Assembly (NCBI GenBank): GCA_963798435.1
Contig: CAWCTF010000002.1
Coordinates: 186,001-250,000, forward strand
Direction of reading: 5' to 3'
Origin: JALHST01 sp963798435
GTDB taxonomy: Bacteria; Bacteroidota; Bacteroidia; Flavobacteriales; Flavobacteriaceae
Length of the DNA stretch: 64,000 nucleotides
The notes under the pieces were generated by a model that saw nothing but the letters and a program-made list of their open reading frames with translations, did no database searches and was not told the DNA's origin. Below are positions 1 to 9,205 of the stretch, one piece after another. The position numbers were made by a program, and so were the translations under genes. Every line of letters begins with the position of its first letter. Position 1 is the first letter of the stretch.

Positions 1-239
1 AAGGTGAGCGCTATTTCATAGGTGTCGGCAACCCTTCCCAACACCCTGAATTCTAAAATACCGTCTATATTGTTGGTAAGTACTTGTGAAGTACCATCCA
101 CTTCTTGGGTAATTACCTGTCGGGCGGTTTGTTTTACCAAAAAGACCGCATCGTTTTTCAATTCGTATTGCAAAATCGATTGCCCATAGGTGGGGCCTTG
201 GAAAAAAATGAATAAAAGTAGCGCAATAAGGTATTTCAT
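1..239 (-). CDS. secreted protein of unknown function, N-terminal part
   Basis: The gene starts with ATG at 237-239 and runs leftward off the window, so only about the first 79 residues are visible. Residues 1-20 (MKYLIALLLFIFFQGPTYGQ) are a clear signal peptide: a lysine, a hydrophobic core and a small-residue cleavage region. The mature part begins SILQYELKNDAVFLVKQTAR and contains alternating polar and hydrophobic residues that suggest beta strands. It is probably a periplasmic or surface protein. No catalytic motif is visible in the fragment and I do not recognise the family. The start is well supported by the signal peptide. The neighbour on the other side, rpmH, is transcribed away from it. 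Confidence 0.7.
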   Translation of the reverse strand, partial: MKYLIALLLFIFFQGPTYGQSILQYELKNDAVFLVKQTARQVITQEVDGTSQVLTNNIDGILEFRVLGRVADTYEIALT

Positions 240-333
240 GTAGTAGTAACGCCTTGAAATTAACATCGGCAAAAGTAATAAAAACCTACTGGAGCCGGGC
301 AGGCAATGTTTAAAAAATATTTTTTTAAATCAA

Positions 334-364
334 TTTGTGAAAGCGAAAACTCTTCGTATATTTG
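334..364 (+). promoter_or_regulatory. Bacteroidota-type promoter of rpmH
   Basis: TTTG at 334-337 is followed after exactly 19 bases by TATATTTG at 357-364. This matches the known Bacteroidota sigma-ABfr consensus (TTTG, about 19 bases, TAnnTTTG). Transcription would start near 368, giving a leader of about 53 bases before the rpmH ATG at 421. Confidence 0.75.
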
Positions 365-420
365 CGCCCAGATTTTACGGGGGGAACCTGTAGATTTTTC
401 AATAACGAAAAGGATAAAAA

Positions 421-588
421 ATGCCCGGTACGAAAAGAACATATCAGCCATCAAAGCGAAAAAGAAGGAACAAGCACGGTTTTAGGGAGCGTATGGCATC
501 CGTTAATGGAAGAAAAGTTCTTGCGAGAAGACGCGCCAAGGGAAGAAAAAAATTGACCGTATCCTCAGAGACGAGACATAAAAAATAA
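421..588 (+). CDS. rpmH: 50S ribosomal protein L34
   Basis: This short gene encodes 55 residues, beginning MPGTKRTYQPSKRKRRNKHG and ending SSETRHKK. The family signature is complete: K-R-T-x-Q-P-S-x-R-K-R, then F-R-x-R-M, and a very basic segment VLARRRAKGRKKL. L34 is a small basic protein of the large ribosomal subunit that binds 23S rRNA. The start follows an A-rich, purine-rich stretch (AAAGGAT at 410-416). A perfect promoter lies upstream (334-364) and a terminator directly downstream (612-645), so the gene is a single-gene transcript. Overlapping reading frames in this stretch are shadows. Confidence 0.97.
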   Translation: MPGTKRTYQPSKRKRRNKHGFRERMASVNGRKVLARRRAKGRKKLTVSSETRHKK

Positions 589-611
589 TGATCGAATTTT
601 TTAAAAATCAG

Positions 612-645
612 GGTGTTACTTTTTCGGAAGTAGCACCTTTTTTTT
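612..645 (+). terminator. intrinsic terminator after rpmH
   Basis: GGTGTTACT (612-620) pairs with AGTAGCACC (629-637) with one G-T pair and an 8-base loop, followed by a run of eight T at 638-645. It lies 23 bases after the rpmH stop codon and separates rpmH from carB. Confidence 0.85.
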
Positions 646-694
646 GCTTAAACTGTTCATGCGCTACAACACTTTAAACATTAAACATTAGAAA

Positions 695-3547
695 ATGCCA
701 AAAAGAAAGGATTTAAAATCGGTTTTAATCATTGGTTCAGGCCCTATTATTATTGGTCAGGCATGTGAATTTGACTATTCGGGCTCTCAAGCTTTACGAA
801 GCTTACACGAAGATGGTATCGAGACCGTTTTAATCAATAGTAATCCTGCTACGATCATGACCGATCCATCTATGGCCGATCATGTATATCTGAAACCTTT
901 AACTACAAAATCAATTCTCGAAATTTTAAAGGCGCATCCTGAAATCAATGCGGTATTGCCTACAATGGGTGGTCAGACCGCACTCAACTTGTGTATCGAG
1001 GCAGACGAAAAAGGTATCTGGCAAGATTTTGGGATTGAGATTATCGGTGTTGATATCAATGCCATCAATATTACCGAAGATCGGGAAAAATTCCGCGAGT
1101 TGATGTTAAAGATAGGGATCGGCATGGCGCCTCAAGCGACTGCCACCTCTTTTTTGAAAGGAAAGGAAATTGCGCAGGAATTTGGATTCCCCTTGGTAAT
1201 CAGGGCCTCTTATACGTTAGGTGGTGCAGGCGCTTCGATTGTTTATAGACCAGAGGATTTCGACGAACTCTTAAGTCGCGGACTTGAGATTTCACCGATA
1301 CATGAAGTGATGATCGATAAAGCCTTGATGGGTTGGAAGGAATTCGAATTAGAATTATTAAGGGACAAGAACGATAATGTGGTTATTATCTGCGCGATCG
1401 AAAATATGGACCCTATGGGTATACACACAGGCGATTCAATTACCGTTGCCCCGGCAATGACCCTCTCAGACCGGACGTATCAAAAAATGCGCGACATGGC
1501 CATTAAAATGATGCGCAGTATCGGTGATTTTGCCGGCGGGTGTAATGTGCAATTCGCGGTAAGCCCAGACGAAAAAGAAGATATCATAGCCATAGAAATC
1601 AATCCAAGGGTATCGCGTTCGTCGGCCTTGGCCTCAAAGGCTACCGGATATCCCATTGCTAAGATCGCCTCGAAATTGGCTATCGGCTATCATTTGGACG
1701 AACTAGACAATCAAATTACCAAATCGACTTCAGCTCTTTTTGAACCTACTTTGGATTATGTGATCGTGAAAATACCTAGATGGAATTTTGACAAATTCGA
1801 AGGTTCTGACCGTACCTTGGGCCTTCAGATGAAATCGGTGGGGGAGGTAATGGGTATCGGCCGATCCTTTCAGGAAGCCTTGCACAAGGCGACCCAATCC
1901 TTGGAGATTAAACGGAATGGCCTTGGTGCCGACGGTAAGGGCTATACCGATTATGATCAGATTATTAGCAAACTTACCGTTGCGAGTTGGGATCGGGTAT
2001 TCGTCATATACGATGCAATTCAGTTGGGGATTCCCTTGCGAAGGATCCACGAAATAACAAAAATCGATATGTGGTTCTTAAAACAATATGAAGAACTATA
2101 CCTCTTGGAGAAGGAAATCTCGAATTTTACGATTGCCAGTCTTTCGCACGAATTGATGTTGGAAGCAAAACAAAAAGGATTTGCTGATCGGCAGATTGCC
2201 CATATGTTAGATTGCTATGAAAGCGAGGTCTATAACAAACGGGTAGAGATGGGTATCAATCGGGTATACAAGTTGGTAGATACCTGTGCTGCCGAATTTA
2301 AAGCAATGACACCGTATTACTATTCTACTTTCGAAGCCGAGATTGAGACCCCTGATGGGGAACGGTATGTTGAAAACGATAGCATTGTTACCCCAAAGAA
2401 AAAGATCGTGGTATTGGGCTCTGGACCAAATCGTATCGGACAAGGAATTGAATTCGATTACTGCTGTGTACATGGTGTGTTGGCCGCGGCCGAATGCGGC
2501 TATGAAACCATCATGATCAATTGTAATCCAGAGACGGTATCAACAGATTTTGATACGGCTGACAAATTGTATTTCGAACCAGTATTCTGGGAACACATCT
2601 ATGATATCATTCGCCATGAAAAACCAGAAGGTGTAATTGTTCAATTGGGGGGTCAAACGGCCCTAAAATTGGCAGAGAAGTTAGCGAAATATGGAATCAA
2701 GATTATTGGTACTAGTTTTGAATCCTTGGATTTGGCCGAAGATCGTGGCAGTTTTTCCAAACTACTTCAAGAAAACGACATCCCTTACCCAGAATTCGGT
2801 GTTGCAGAATCTGCCGACGAGGCCTTACTACTCGCCGATAGACTTAATTTTCCGCTGTTGGTAAGGCCTTCCTATGTATTGGGCGGGCAAGGCATGAAAA
2901 TCGTTATTAACAAAGAGGAATTGGAGGAACATGTAGTGGATCTTTTACGTAAGATTCCCAACAATAAATTGTTATTGGATCATTATCTGGATGGTGCCAT
3001 AGAAGCCGAGGCAGATGCTATTTGTGATGGGGAGGAAGTATATATTATTGGCATTATGGAGCATATTGAACCCTGTGGCATTCATTCCGGGGATTCGAAT
3101 GCCACCTTACCGCCCTTTAATTTGGGGGAATTTGTTATGCAGCAAATCAAGGACCATACTAAAAAAATCGCCCTGGCGCTCAATACGGTCGGACTCATCA
3201 ATATACAGTTCGCCATCAAGGACGACATCGTTTATATCATCGAGGCCAATCCAAGAGCTTCGCGCACGGTACCCTTTATTTCTAAAGCGTACAAGGAACC
3301 CTATGTCAATTTTGCTACGAAGGTAATGTTGGGAGAGAAAAAAGTGAAGGATTTTAAATTTAATCCGCAACTAGAGGGGTATGCCATAAAACAGCCCGTA
3401 TTCTCATTCAATAAATTCCCGAACGTCAATAAGAACCTTGGGCCCGAAATGAAAAGTACCGGTGAAAGTATCTTATTTATTGATAGTCTCAAGGATGATC
3501 AATTTTATGAACTGTACCATCGAAGAAAAATGTATTTGTCGAAGTAG
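695..3547 (+). CDS. carB: carbamoyl-phosphate synthase large subunit, short form
   Basis: The product (950 residues) makes carbamoyl phosphate from ammonia supplied by CarA, bicarbonate and two ATP, for pyrimidine and arginine synthesis. Two homologous ATP-grasp halves are visible. The first starts VLIIGSGPIIIGQACEFDYSG and the second, near residue 570, VVLGSGPNRIGQGIEFDYCC. Each has the AEINPR/IEANPRASR-type metal-binding segment. The E. coli enzyme has 1073 residues with a C-terminal allosteric domain after about residue 936. This protein stops at 950, so that UMP/ornithine-binding domain appears to be absent. The start follows the lysine-rich MPKRKDLKSVL that is usual in the family. carA is not in the window. 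Confidence 0.96.
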   Translation: MPKRKDLKSVLIIGSGPIIIGQACEFDYSGSQALRSLHEDGIETVLINSNPATIMTDPSMADHVYLKPLTTKSILEILKAHPEINAVLPTMGGQTALNLCIEADEKGIWQDFGIEIIGVDINAINITEDREKFRELMLKIGIGMAPQATATSFLKGKEIAQEFGFPLVIRASYTLGGAGASIVYRPEDFDELLSRGLEISPIHEVMIDKALMGWKEFELELLRDKNDNVVIICAIENMDPMGIHTGDSITVAPAMTLSDRTYQKMRDMAIKMMRSIGDFAGGCNVQFAVSPDEKEDIIAIEINPRVSRSSALASKATGYPIAKIASKLAIGYHLDELDNQITKSTSALFEPTLDYVIVKIPRWNFDKFEGSDRTLGLQMKSVGEVMGIGRSFQEALHKATQSLEIKRNGLGADGKGYTDYDQIISKLTVASWDRVFVIYDAIQLGIPLRRIHEITKIDMWFLKQYEELYLLEKEISNFTIASLSHELMLEAKQKGFADRQIAHMLDCYESEVYNKRVEMGINRVYKLVDTCAAEFKAMTPYYYSTFEAEIETPDGERYVENDSIVTPKKKIVVLGSGPNRIGQGIEFDYCCVHGVLAAAECGYETIMINCNPETVSTDFDTADKLYFEPVFWEHIYDIIRHEKPEGVIVQLGGQTALKLAEKLAKYGIKIIGTSFESLDLAEDRGSFSKLLQENDIPYPEFGVAESADEALLLADRLNFPLLVRPSYVLGGQGMKIVINKEELEEHVVDLLRKIPNNKLLLDHYLDGAIEAEADAICDGEEVYIIGIMEHIEPCGIHSGDSNATLPPFNLGEFVMQQIKDHTKKIALALNTVGLINIQFAIKDDIVYIIEANPRASRTVPFISKAYKEPYVNFATKVMLGEKKVKDFKFNPQLEGYAIKQPVFSFNKFPNVNKNLGPEMKSTGESILFIDSLKDDQFYELYHRRKMYLSK

Positions 3548-3686
3548 GTCTATCTAAATTCCACCTCGATAGTTACCGGGCCCAAATACCAGATACAAAA
3601 TACAAGTTCGAGAACAATCAGGGCCAAATATGTAATTGAATGGTCTTATTTTAGAAATTCGTCTTTTTAGTGGATATTTCCCTCAT

Positions 3687-4037
3687 TTAATTATACCAAA
3701 CAGCATAGCGTTTTCGCCGTAATTCACTGGCAAGTAGTTCCTCCATTTTAAGTGCTTCATTTCGTGTATTCATAGGGGCTATATGATTATAAAGACTTGG
3801 GCGTAAATACATGCCGTATTTTTGGACAATATTCGAAGATAATTTATGGCCTTTTTTATTGATGTATCCCGTTTTATGCTGTTCGAACCGTTCTTTGGGA
3901 GTTTTACTGGTCATTCCCACATACAAACACTGCAGGACACCGTTAAATTGCGGGTTCGCGGCACGAAATCGCGCATTTTCGGTAAAGACACGCCTTGAGA
4001 GTTCAATAACGTAGACATGGTAAAGTGTCTTAGGCAT
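3687..4037 (-). CDS. GIY-YIG family protein
   Basis: This 116-residue protein carries the GIY-YIG nuclease fold. The first motif is YHVYVIEL near residue 6, the second CLYVGMTS near residue 37, followed by the conserved arginine and histidine in PKERFEQH and a glutamate in MEELLASE near residue 102. An unusual insert of about 20 residues separates the two strands. Stand-alone GIY-YIG proteins are often annotated as nucleases, but the substrate of this one cannot be told from sequence. It is monocistronic and ends 139 bases from carB on the opposite strand. Confidence 0.8.
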   Translation of the reverse strand: MPKTLYHVYVIELSRRVFTENARFRAANPQFNGVLQCLYVGMTSKTPKERFEQHKTGYINKKGHKLSSNIVQKYGMYLRPSLYNHIAPMNTRNEALKMEELLASELRRKRYAVWYN

Positions 4038-4105
4038 AGCTCCTTAATTTTAGTCTCAGACTCGGTCTTAATGCCTTCCGCATGTCTTTTAAAAGTGCTT
4101 ACATC

Positions 4106-5515
4106 TTAGGATTCCCAGTCGGTATGAAATATACCTTCACGATCTAGGCGTTCATAGGTATGCGAGCCAAAATAGTCACGTTGCGCCTGTATTAAGTTCA
4201 ATGGCAAACGGGTCGTTGTAAAGGCATCGAAATAGGTAAGGGCACTGGTGATTCCGGGCAAAGGAATCCCATTCATGGCGGCATAAGCGGCCAACTCCCT
4301 GGTGGCCGTTACCGTATTTTGCACTTCTTTGACAAATGCTGGGGAAAGTAACAAATTCGGGATTGAATTGTCGGCTTCGAACGCCTTTGTAATATCGGCA
4401 AGCAAGCGGGCACGTATAATACAGCCTGCACGCCATATTTTGGCGATAAGGGCCATATTCAATTCGTAACGGTATTCCCTAGAAGCCTCCGACAGCTGGT
4501 GCATACCTTGTGCATAGGTCATGATAAACGAAAAGTACAAGGCGTTCTCCGCCAACTGCTGCAATCTTTTTTTGTCAATTGGTTGAACTTGCGGCCGATC
4601 ATAAAGCGTGTCGGCCACGACACGTTCATCTTTTAAGGCCGAGATTTCGCGCATGCTTACGGCCATATCTATTGTTGGAATTGGAATTCCCAAATCCATG
4701 GCATTCTGGGAAGTCCATTTACCGGTTCCTTTTTGTTTTGCCTTATCGAGAATAACATCCACCAAACGGCCATCGGCCAAATCGTCATTTTTCGCAAAAA
4801 TATCCGCAGTTATTTCAATTAAAAACGATTGCAACCTGCCGGTGTTCCAAGTATTAAAAAGCTCGTGGAGCTCATCATTATCCACATTACCTGCTTTTTT
4901 AAGGAGGTCGTACATCTCTGATATCAATTGCATCAGGCCATACTCAATACCGTTGTGCACCATTTTAACGTAATTCCCCGCAGATTTCGGACCCAAATAG
5001 GCTACACATGGCTCGCCCTCGAATTTTGCGGCAACCGCTTCAAAGATTGGTTTAACATGGGCATAGGCACTTTTAGAACCTCCCGGCATGATACTTGGCC
5101 CGAATCGCGCTCCTTTGGCACCTCCAGATACCCCGGCCCCGAAGAAATAAAATCCCTTTTGCTGCAGATAGGCTTCCCTTCGATCAGTGTCGGTAAAGAA
5201 TGAATTGCCACCATCGATCAGAATATCGCCTCGGTCGATATAAGGGAGTAGGCTTTCTATCACCGAATCAACAATTTTACCGGCAGGCACGAGCATCATT
5301 ATTTTACGGGGCTGTTTTAAGGATTGAACAAAGGCCCTGATGTTGTCGGATGCATCTACTTTTGAAGTATCGCCTCCTTCTTTCCTGAGGGCATTGACCT
5401 TTTCGGCATCCAGATCATAGCCAAAAGCGGTAAAGCCATTATCGGCTACGTTTAATATGAAATTGCGTCCCATTACCCCAAGACCTATTAGTCCAAAATC
5501 GTATTTACCTTCCAT
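4106..5515 (-). CDS. gnd: 6-phosphogluconate dehydrogenase, decarboxylating
   Basis: The product (469 residues) oxidises 6-phosphogluconate to ribulose 5-phosphate with NADP, the third step of the oxidative pentose phosphate pathway. The N-terminal Rossmann motif is FGLIGLGVMGRNF. The substrate-binding segment GGNSFF, the GVSGG loop and the catalytic region NYVKMVHNGIEYG follow. The C-terminal helical domain ends with the tail expected for the dimer. Length is normal for the family (about 470). It is divergent from zwf (156 bases between starts), so the two genes share a control region, and pgl follows zwf. Confidence 0.97.
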   Translation of the reverse strand: MEGKYDFGLIGLGVMGRNFILNVADNGFTAFGYDLDAEKVNALRKEGGDTSKVDASDNIRAFVQSLKQPRKIMMLVPAGKIVDSVIESLLPYIDRGDILIDGGNSFFTDTDRREAYLQQKGFYFFGAGVSGGAKGARFGPSIMPGGSKSAYAHVKPIFEAVAAKFEGEPCVAYLGPKSAGNYVKMVHNGIEYGLMQLISEMYDLLKKAGNVDNDELHELFNTWNTGRLQSFLIEITADIFAKNDDLADGRLVDVILDKAKQKGTGKWTSQNAMDLGIPIPTIDMAVSMREISALKDERVVADTLYDRPQVQPIDKKRLQQLAENALYFSFIMTYAQGMHQLSEASREYRYELNMALIAKIWRAGCIIRARLLADITKAFEADNSIPNLLLSPAFVKEVQNTVTATRELAAYAAMNGIPLPGITSALTYFDAFTTTRLPLNLIQAQRDYFGSHTYERLDREGIFHTDWES

Positions 5516-5622
5516 GTACTTTCTTTAAAAATTAGAATTGATCGTAAAAAACAAAAGAGTTTACAACACATCCAAAAATAAAGGAAAATATCGAGATCGC
5601 CGTTCATGAACTAATAAAGTCG

Positions 5623-5653
5623 TTGCGATTGCTTTATCTTTTCGATACATTTA
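5623..5653 (+). promoter_or_regulatory. candidate zwf promoter
   Basis: TTG at 5623-5625 and TACATTTA at 5646-5653 are 20 bases apart. This is close to the Bacteroidota consensus but ends in A instead of G. A transcript from here starts near 5657 and would exclude any zwf start codon before 5671. Confidence 0.45.
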
Positions 5654-5670
5654 GGGTAAGTAAAATAGCT

Positions 5671-7203
5671 ATGAACAAAACAGAAAATCAGATGCTCGTT
5701 ATCTTTGGGGCATCCGGCGACCTTACGGCCCGCAAACTGATCCCTGCCATTTTTAACCTATACAAAGACGGTCAACTTCCCAAAAACTTTGTAATTCTTG
5801 GAGTTAGCCGCAGCGATCTCAATGATGTCGAATTCAGAAAAAAGGTAGTTTTAGAAAGTCCCTACTTAAAAGACACCCTTGTGAAGCAGGATGCTGGTTT
5901 TATCGAGGCCTTTACCGATACCTTATTTTATGAGGATTTGGGTAAGGATTACGATACCGATTATGCACAACTTGCCAAAAGGATTTCTGAAATAAATATG
6001 AAATACAAAACCGGGAACAACTATATATTCTATCTCTCTACGCCCCCGAATCTCTATGAGATTGTGGCCAAAAATCTTGCCGCTCAAGGACTTTCGAAAG
6101 AAGTGAACGGTTGGAAACGCCTCATTGTCGAAAAGCCATTTGGATACAGTTTGGTTACGGCCGAAAATCTTAATAATGCACTGCATCGCTATTTTAAGGA
6201 ATCCCAGATCTATCGGATCGACCATTATTTAGGTAAGGAAACGGTGCAAAATTTATTGGTTACCCGCTTTGCAAATAGCATTTTTGAGCCTTTATGGAAC
6301 CGCAATTATATACATCATGTAGAAATAACGAACGCCGAAACGGTCGGGGTCGAAAAGCGGGGAGGCTATTATGACCGTTCAGGTGCTTTACGTGATATGT
6401 TTCAAAGCCATTTGTTGCAGATTGTGGCCTTGGTTGTCATGGAGCCGCCAATACGTGCCGATGCCGATGAAATTCGGAATGAAAAAGTAAAGGCGCTAAA
6501 ATCACTACGCATCATGCGAGATCCAGAAATACTGGAAAAAAATACGATACGGGCACAGTACATGGCCTCGGTAATCGATGGAAAAAAAATACCCGGCTAT
6601 CGTGAAGAGCCTGATGTAGACCCTGAATCAAAAACGGAGACCTATGCAGGTATTAAATTTTTCGTTGATAATTGGCGATGGGCCGATGTACCTTTTTATG
6701 TGCGTACCGCGAAGCGTATGCCCACAAAGGTTACCGAAATCGTCATTCATTTTGCCGCCCCGCACCACTTGATTTTCAAGGATTCGGGAATGGACAGTAA
6801 AGACAATAAATTGATTATTCGGATACAACCCGATGAAGGCATTCTCATAAAATTTGGCGTAAAAGTGCCCGGCCAAGGATTTAAGGTGGAGCGGGCCAAT
6901 CTGGATTTTTACTATTCGAGTTTGGCCGAAAACCACGTGATGGAAGCCTATGAAAGATTGTTGCTGGATGCCATGCAGGGTGATGCTACCTTGTATGCAC
7001 GTGCCGATGAAGTTGAGGCGGCTTGGGCATTTGTAGACCCCATATTGGATTATTGGGCCAATGGAAAGGATGTTAAAATGTATGGGTATTCGGCCGGGGT
7101 CTGGGGTCCACAAAACGCGGACGACCTTTTAGATGGATCTGGTGTATGGCGTAACCCGGGTGAGAATTTGGCCGATGATCCCGGTTTTTGCATTCTCGAT
7201 TAA
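5671..7203 (+). CDS. zwf: glucose-6-phosphate 1-dehydrogenase
   Basis: The enzyme (510 residues) oxidises glucose 6-phosphate to 6-phosphogluconolactone, forming NADPH. The nucleotide-binding motif FGASGDLTARKL lies at residues 13-24. The active-site segment RIDHYLGKETVQNLL holds the catalytic histidine, and EKPFG is also conserved. I place the start at the ATG at 5671 (MNKTENQMLVIFGASGDL). An upstream in-frame TTG at 5623 would add 16 residues, but it lies within the candidate promoter and the family normally begins close to the nucleotide-binding motif. The gene is divergent from gnd and followed after 237 bases by pgl. Confidence 0.97.
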   Translation: MNKTENQMLVIFGASGDLTARKLIPAIFNLYKDGQLPKNFVILGVSRSDLNDVEFRKKVVLESPYLKDTLVKQDAGFIEAFTDTLFYEDLGKDYDTDYAQLAKRISEINMKYKTGNNYIFYLSTPPNLYEIVAKNLAAQGLSKEVNGWKRLIVEKPFGYSLVTAENLNNALHRYFKESQIYRIDHYLGKETVQNLLVTRFANSIFEPLWNRNYIHHVEITNAETVGVEKRGGYYDRSGALRDMFQSHLLQIVALVVMEPPIRADADEIRNEKVKALKSLRIMRDPEILEKNTIRAQYMASVIDGKKIPGYREEPDVDPESKTETYAGIKFFVDNWRWADVPFYVRTAKRMPTKVTEIVIHFAAPHHLIFKDSGMDSKDNKLIIRIQPDEGILIKFGVKVPGQGFKVERANLDFYYSSLAENHVMEAYERLLLDAMQGDATLYARADEVEAAWAFVDPILDYWANGKDVKMYGYSAGVWGPQNADDLLDGSGVWRNPGENLADDPGFCILD

Positions 7204-7440
7204 CCTTAGGGTATTAAACCTGGTGAATTCAAGAATGTGTAGGAGTTTTTTTTAGTGGAGGTTTATTGCTCAATTCAGCATCTTTTTTAGGGAGGTGGTA
7301 GTGTTGGATTAGCAGTCATATCTAAACTAATTTATGCAAACGAAACAAAGTTAGGCGTCTTCGATAAAGTTGCCGGATGTAGGTTACTACGAAGAATTGT
7401 GCCGTTCATTCTCGAAATATTTAGAAAATAAAAGTATTTT

Positions 7441-8163
7441 ATGGAACTTGAGATTTATGAAACAAAACTAAAGGTTGCCCAAAAATTTGCTATTTTTTTG
7501 ACCGAATTTATTAATGGGAAGGAAATAGTTCATATCGCCTTATCAGGTGGCAGTACCCCGAAAATCGTCTTCGATGTATTAGCCGATGCCTATGCCCAAC
7601 GTATCGCTTGGCAGAAGGTACATTTTTATTGGGGTGATGAACGTTGTGTTCCTCCCAGCGACGTGGATAGCAACTTTAAAATGACCACCGACCATTTGTT
7701 GTCGAGGATCAATATTCCGGAAGAGAACGTACATCGCATAAAAGGAGAAAATGATCCCGAATTTGAGGCCCTTCGCTATGCCGAACTATTGGAAAGAACA
7801 GTACCCATCTTTGAAAATCGACCCCAATTTGATCTCGTCATTTTAGGAATGGGAGATGACGGGCATACAGCATCGATATTCCCAAAGGATCTGACCCTAT
7901 GGAACTCCATGAGAAGCTGTGAAGTCGCCAAACATCCTATAAGTAATCAAAAAAGGATTACCCTCACGGGAAATGTTATCAACAATGCGAAGCTGGTTGC
8001 CTTTTTGGTCACCGGAAAAGACAAAGCGCAGAAGGTAACCGAAATTGTGAATAAGTTGAATGGATATGCAACGTATCCTGCAAGTTATGTAGCCCCTAAA
8101 TCAGGCAACTTATGGTGGTTTTTAGACGAAGATGCCGCCCAAGGGGTTATTTCAAGTCAATAA
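7441..8163 (+). CDS. pgl: 6-phosphogluconolactonase
   Basis: The product (240 residues) hydrolyses 6-phosphogluconolactone, the step between zwf and gnd. The N-terminal IALSGGSTPK segment is the phosphate-binding loop shared with glucosamine-6-phosphate isomerases. FYWGDERCVPP and GMGDDGHTASIFP are the typical 6-phosphogluconolactonase motifs, the latter with the catalytic histidine. The 237 bases before it hold no recognisable feature. Its 3' end overlaps the convergent thioesterase gene by 17 bases (8147-8163). Confidence 0.96.
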   Translation: MELEIYETKLKVAQKFAIFLTEFINGKEIVHIALSGGSTPKIVFDVLADAYAQRIAWQKVHFYWGDERCVPPSDVDSNFKMTTDHLLSRINIPEENVHRIKGENDPEFEALRYAELLERTVPIFENRPQFDLVILGMGDDGHTASIFPKDLTLWNSMRSCEVAKHPISNQKRITLTGNVINNAKLVAFLVTGKDKAQKVTEIVNKLNGYATYPASYVAPKSGNLWWFLDEDAAQGVISSQ

Positions 8164-8692
8164 TAAGATTTTCCGTTGCCAGAAACTCAAGATGTTCTGC
8201 TGACTTAAAATTTTCCGCATCAAATTTGGTATCCCGTTGAAAAGCCTCCTCTTTCCTGTATTTGCTACGTGCAAATCTTCTGATTCCACTTTTATCAAGC
8301 ACGATTAGGCCTGGTACGGAGACACTTTTCCCATTCTCATCCTTGGCTACCATTGTAAAATAAGAAGAATTGCAATGCTTTTTTTTGCCCGTCGTAATAT
8401 TTTCCGCCTCGACCCGAACCCCAATGACCATCGATGTTTTACCTGTATAATTGACAGAAGCTTTTAAAGTCACCAATTCCCCGACCTCTATGGGCTGCAA
8501 GAAATCAACCCGATTCACTGATGCGGTAACACAATAGCTCTGGGAATGTTTGGAGGCACAGGCAAAGGCTATCTGGTCCATCAAATTTAGGATATGTCCG
8601 CCATGCACCTGACCTCCAAAATTAGAATGTGATGGCAGCATTAGTTCTGTAATCGATACCCTTGACTCGCGCGCGGTTTTAAACTTTTCCAT
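8147..8692 (-). CDS. acyl-CoA thioesterase, hotdog fold
   Basis: This 181-residue protein belongs to the YciA/ACOT group of acyl-CoA hydrolases. The segment NFGGQVHGGHILNLMDQIAF, with the central helix of the hotdog fold, holds the conserved aspartate and the glycine-rich turn. VNRVDFLQPIEVGE is the second conserved block. It would release free fatty acids or other acyl groups from CoA; the chain-length preference cannot be told. It follows the 121-residue membrane protein gene (gap of 5 bases), so the two are probably co-transcribed. It converges with pgl, overlapping by 17 bases. Confidence 0.9.
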   Translation of the reverse strand: MEKFKTARESRVSITELMLPSHSNFGGQVHGGHILNLMDQIAFACASKHSQSYCVTASVNRVDFLQPIEVGELVTLKASVNYTGKTSMVIGVRVEAENITTGKKKHCNSSYFTMVAKDENGKSVSVPGLIVLDKSGIRRFARSKYRKEEAFQRDTKFDAENFKSAEHLEFLATENLIIDLK

Positions 8693-8697
8693 TTCCT

Positions 8698-9063
8698 TTA
8701 ATTTCTAAAATGGGGTGAATCTTCCTGTACCACCTTCGTAATGAAATATTTTGTATCGCCCATCCAAAAGAAGGTGGCATAGCGTTCAACATAGTTTAAT
8801 TTTACATATTGACCTTGGTAATCCTTTAATTTTTCAATAACCTCTTCATCTTTGTCCAACACGGAAAAAGTAAAAATCTGGGCGCCTGAAATCCCTTGAC
8901 TGATCTCACCCTCCCAGGTCTTTACTAGTACCCCCTTATGGCTGATCTTAATCAATTCTCCCGAGCGCACCCCCTCACTATACGGCACAAAATAGATAAA
9001 TGCATAATAAATAGCGAGCACTGCCAAGAGGCTAAGTATGACAATAAAGAGAATTTTTTTCAT
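8698..9063 (-). CDS. membrane-anchored protein of unknown function
   Basis: The protein has 121 residues with one N-terminal hydrophobic segment (about residues 4-28) and a soluble C-terminal part outside the membrane. The conserved-looking core SEGVRSGELIKISHKGVLVK (residues 29-48) is followed by KTWEGEISQG. This resembles a small protein family seen widely in Flavobacteria whose database name is sometimes 6-phosphogluconate dehydrogenase; nothing in the sequence supports that name. No catalytic motif is seen. It is likely transcribed with the thioesterase gene 5 bases downstream. Function unknown. Confidence 0.8.
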   Translation of the reverse strand: MKKILFIVILSLLAVLAIYYAFIYFVPYSEGVRSGELIKISHKGVLVKTWEGEISQGISGAQIFTFSVLDKDEEVIEKLKDYQGQYVKLNYVERYATFFWMGDTKYFITKVVQEDSPHFRN

Positions 9064-9205
9064 AATTTAAATATCGTTAAAAGGGACGGCACTTATTTAT
9101 TACCTCAGTTGTTTTTTCGGTACTTTGGCAATTGCTCATACTAAATGCCTCCTTCTTCTTTTCCCTATCATTTATATGCAATCATTTTTGAACTTCTAGG
9201 CTTCC

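Noticed and set aside
362..556. 64-codon plus-strand frame over the rpmH region
   Set aside because: It overlaps rpmH in another frame. The rpmH frame has the complete L34 signature and ends at 588.
5623..5670. Upstream in-frame TTG start for zwf
   Set aside because: It would lie inside the candidate promoter and add 16 residues not expected in the family.
8698..9063. 6-phosphogluconate dehydrogenase label for the 121-residue membrane protein
   Set aside because: It has no nucleotide-binding motif and is far too short; the real gnd is at 4106-5515.
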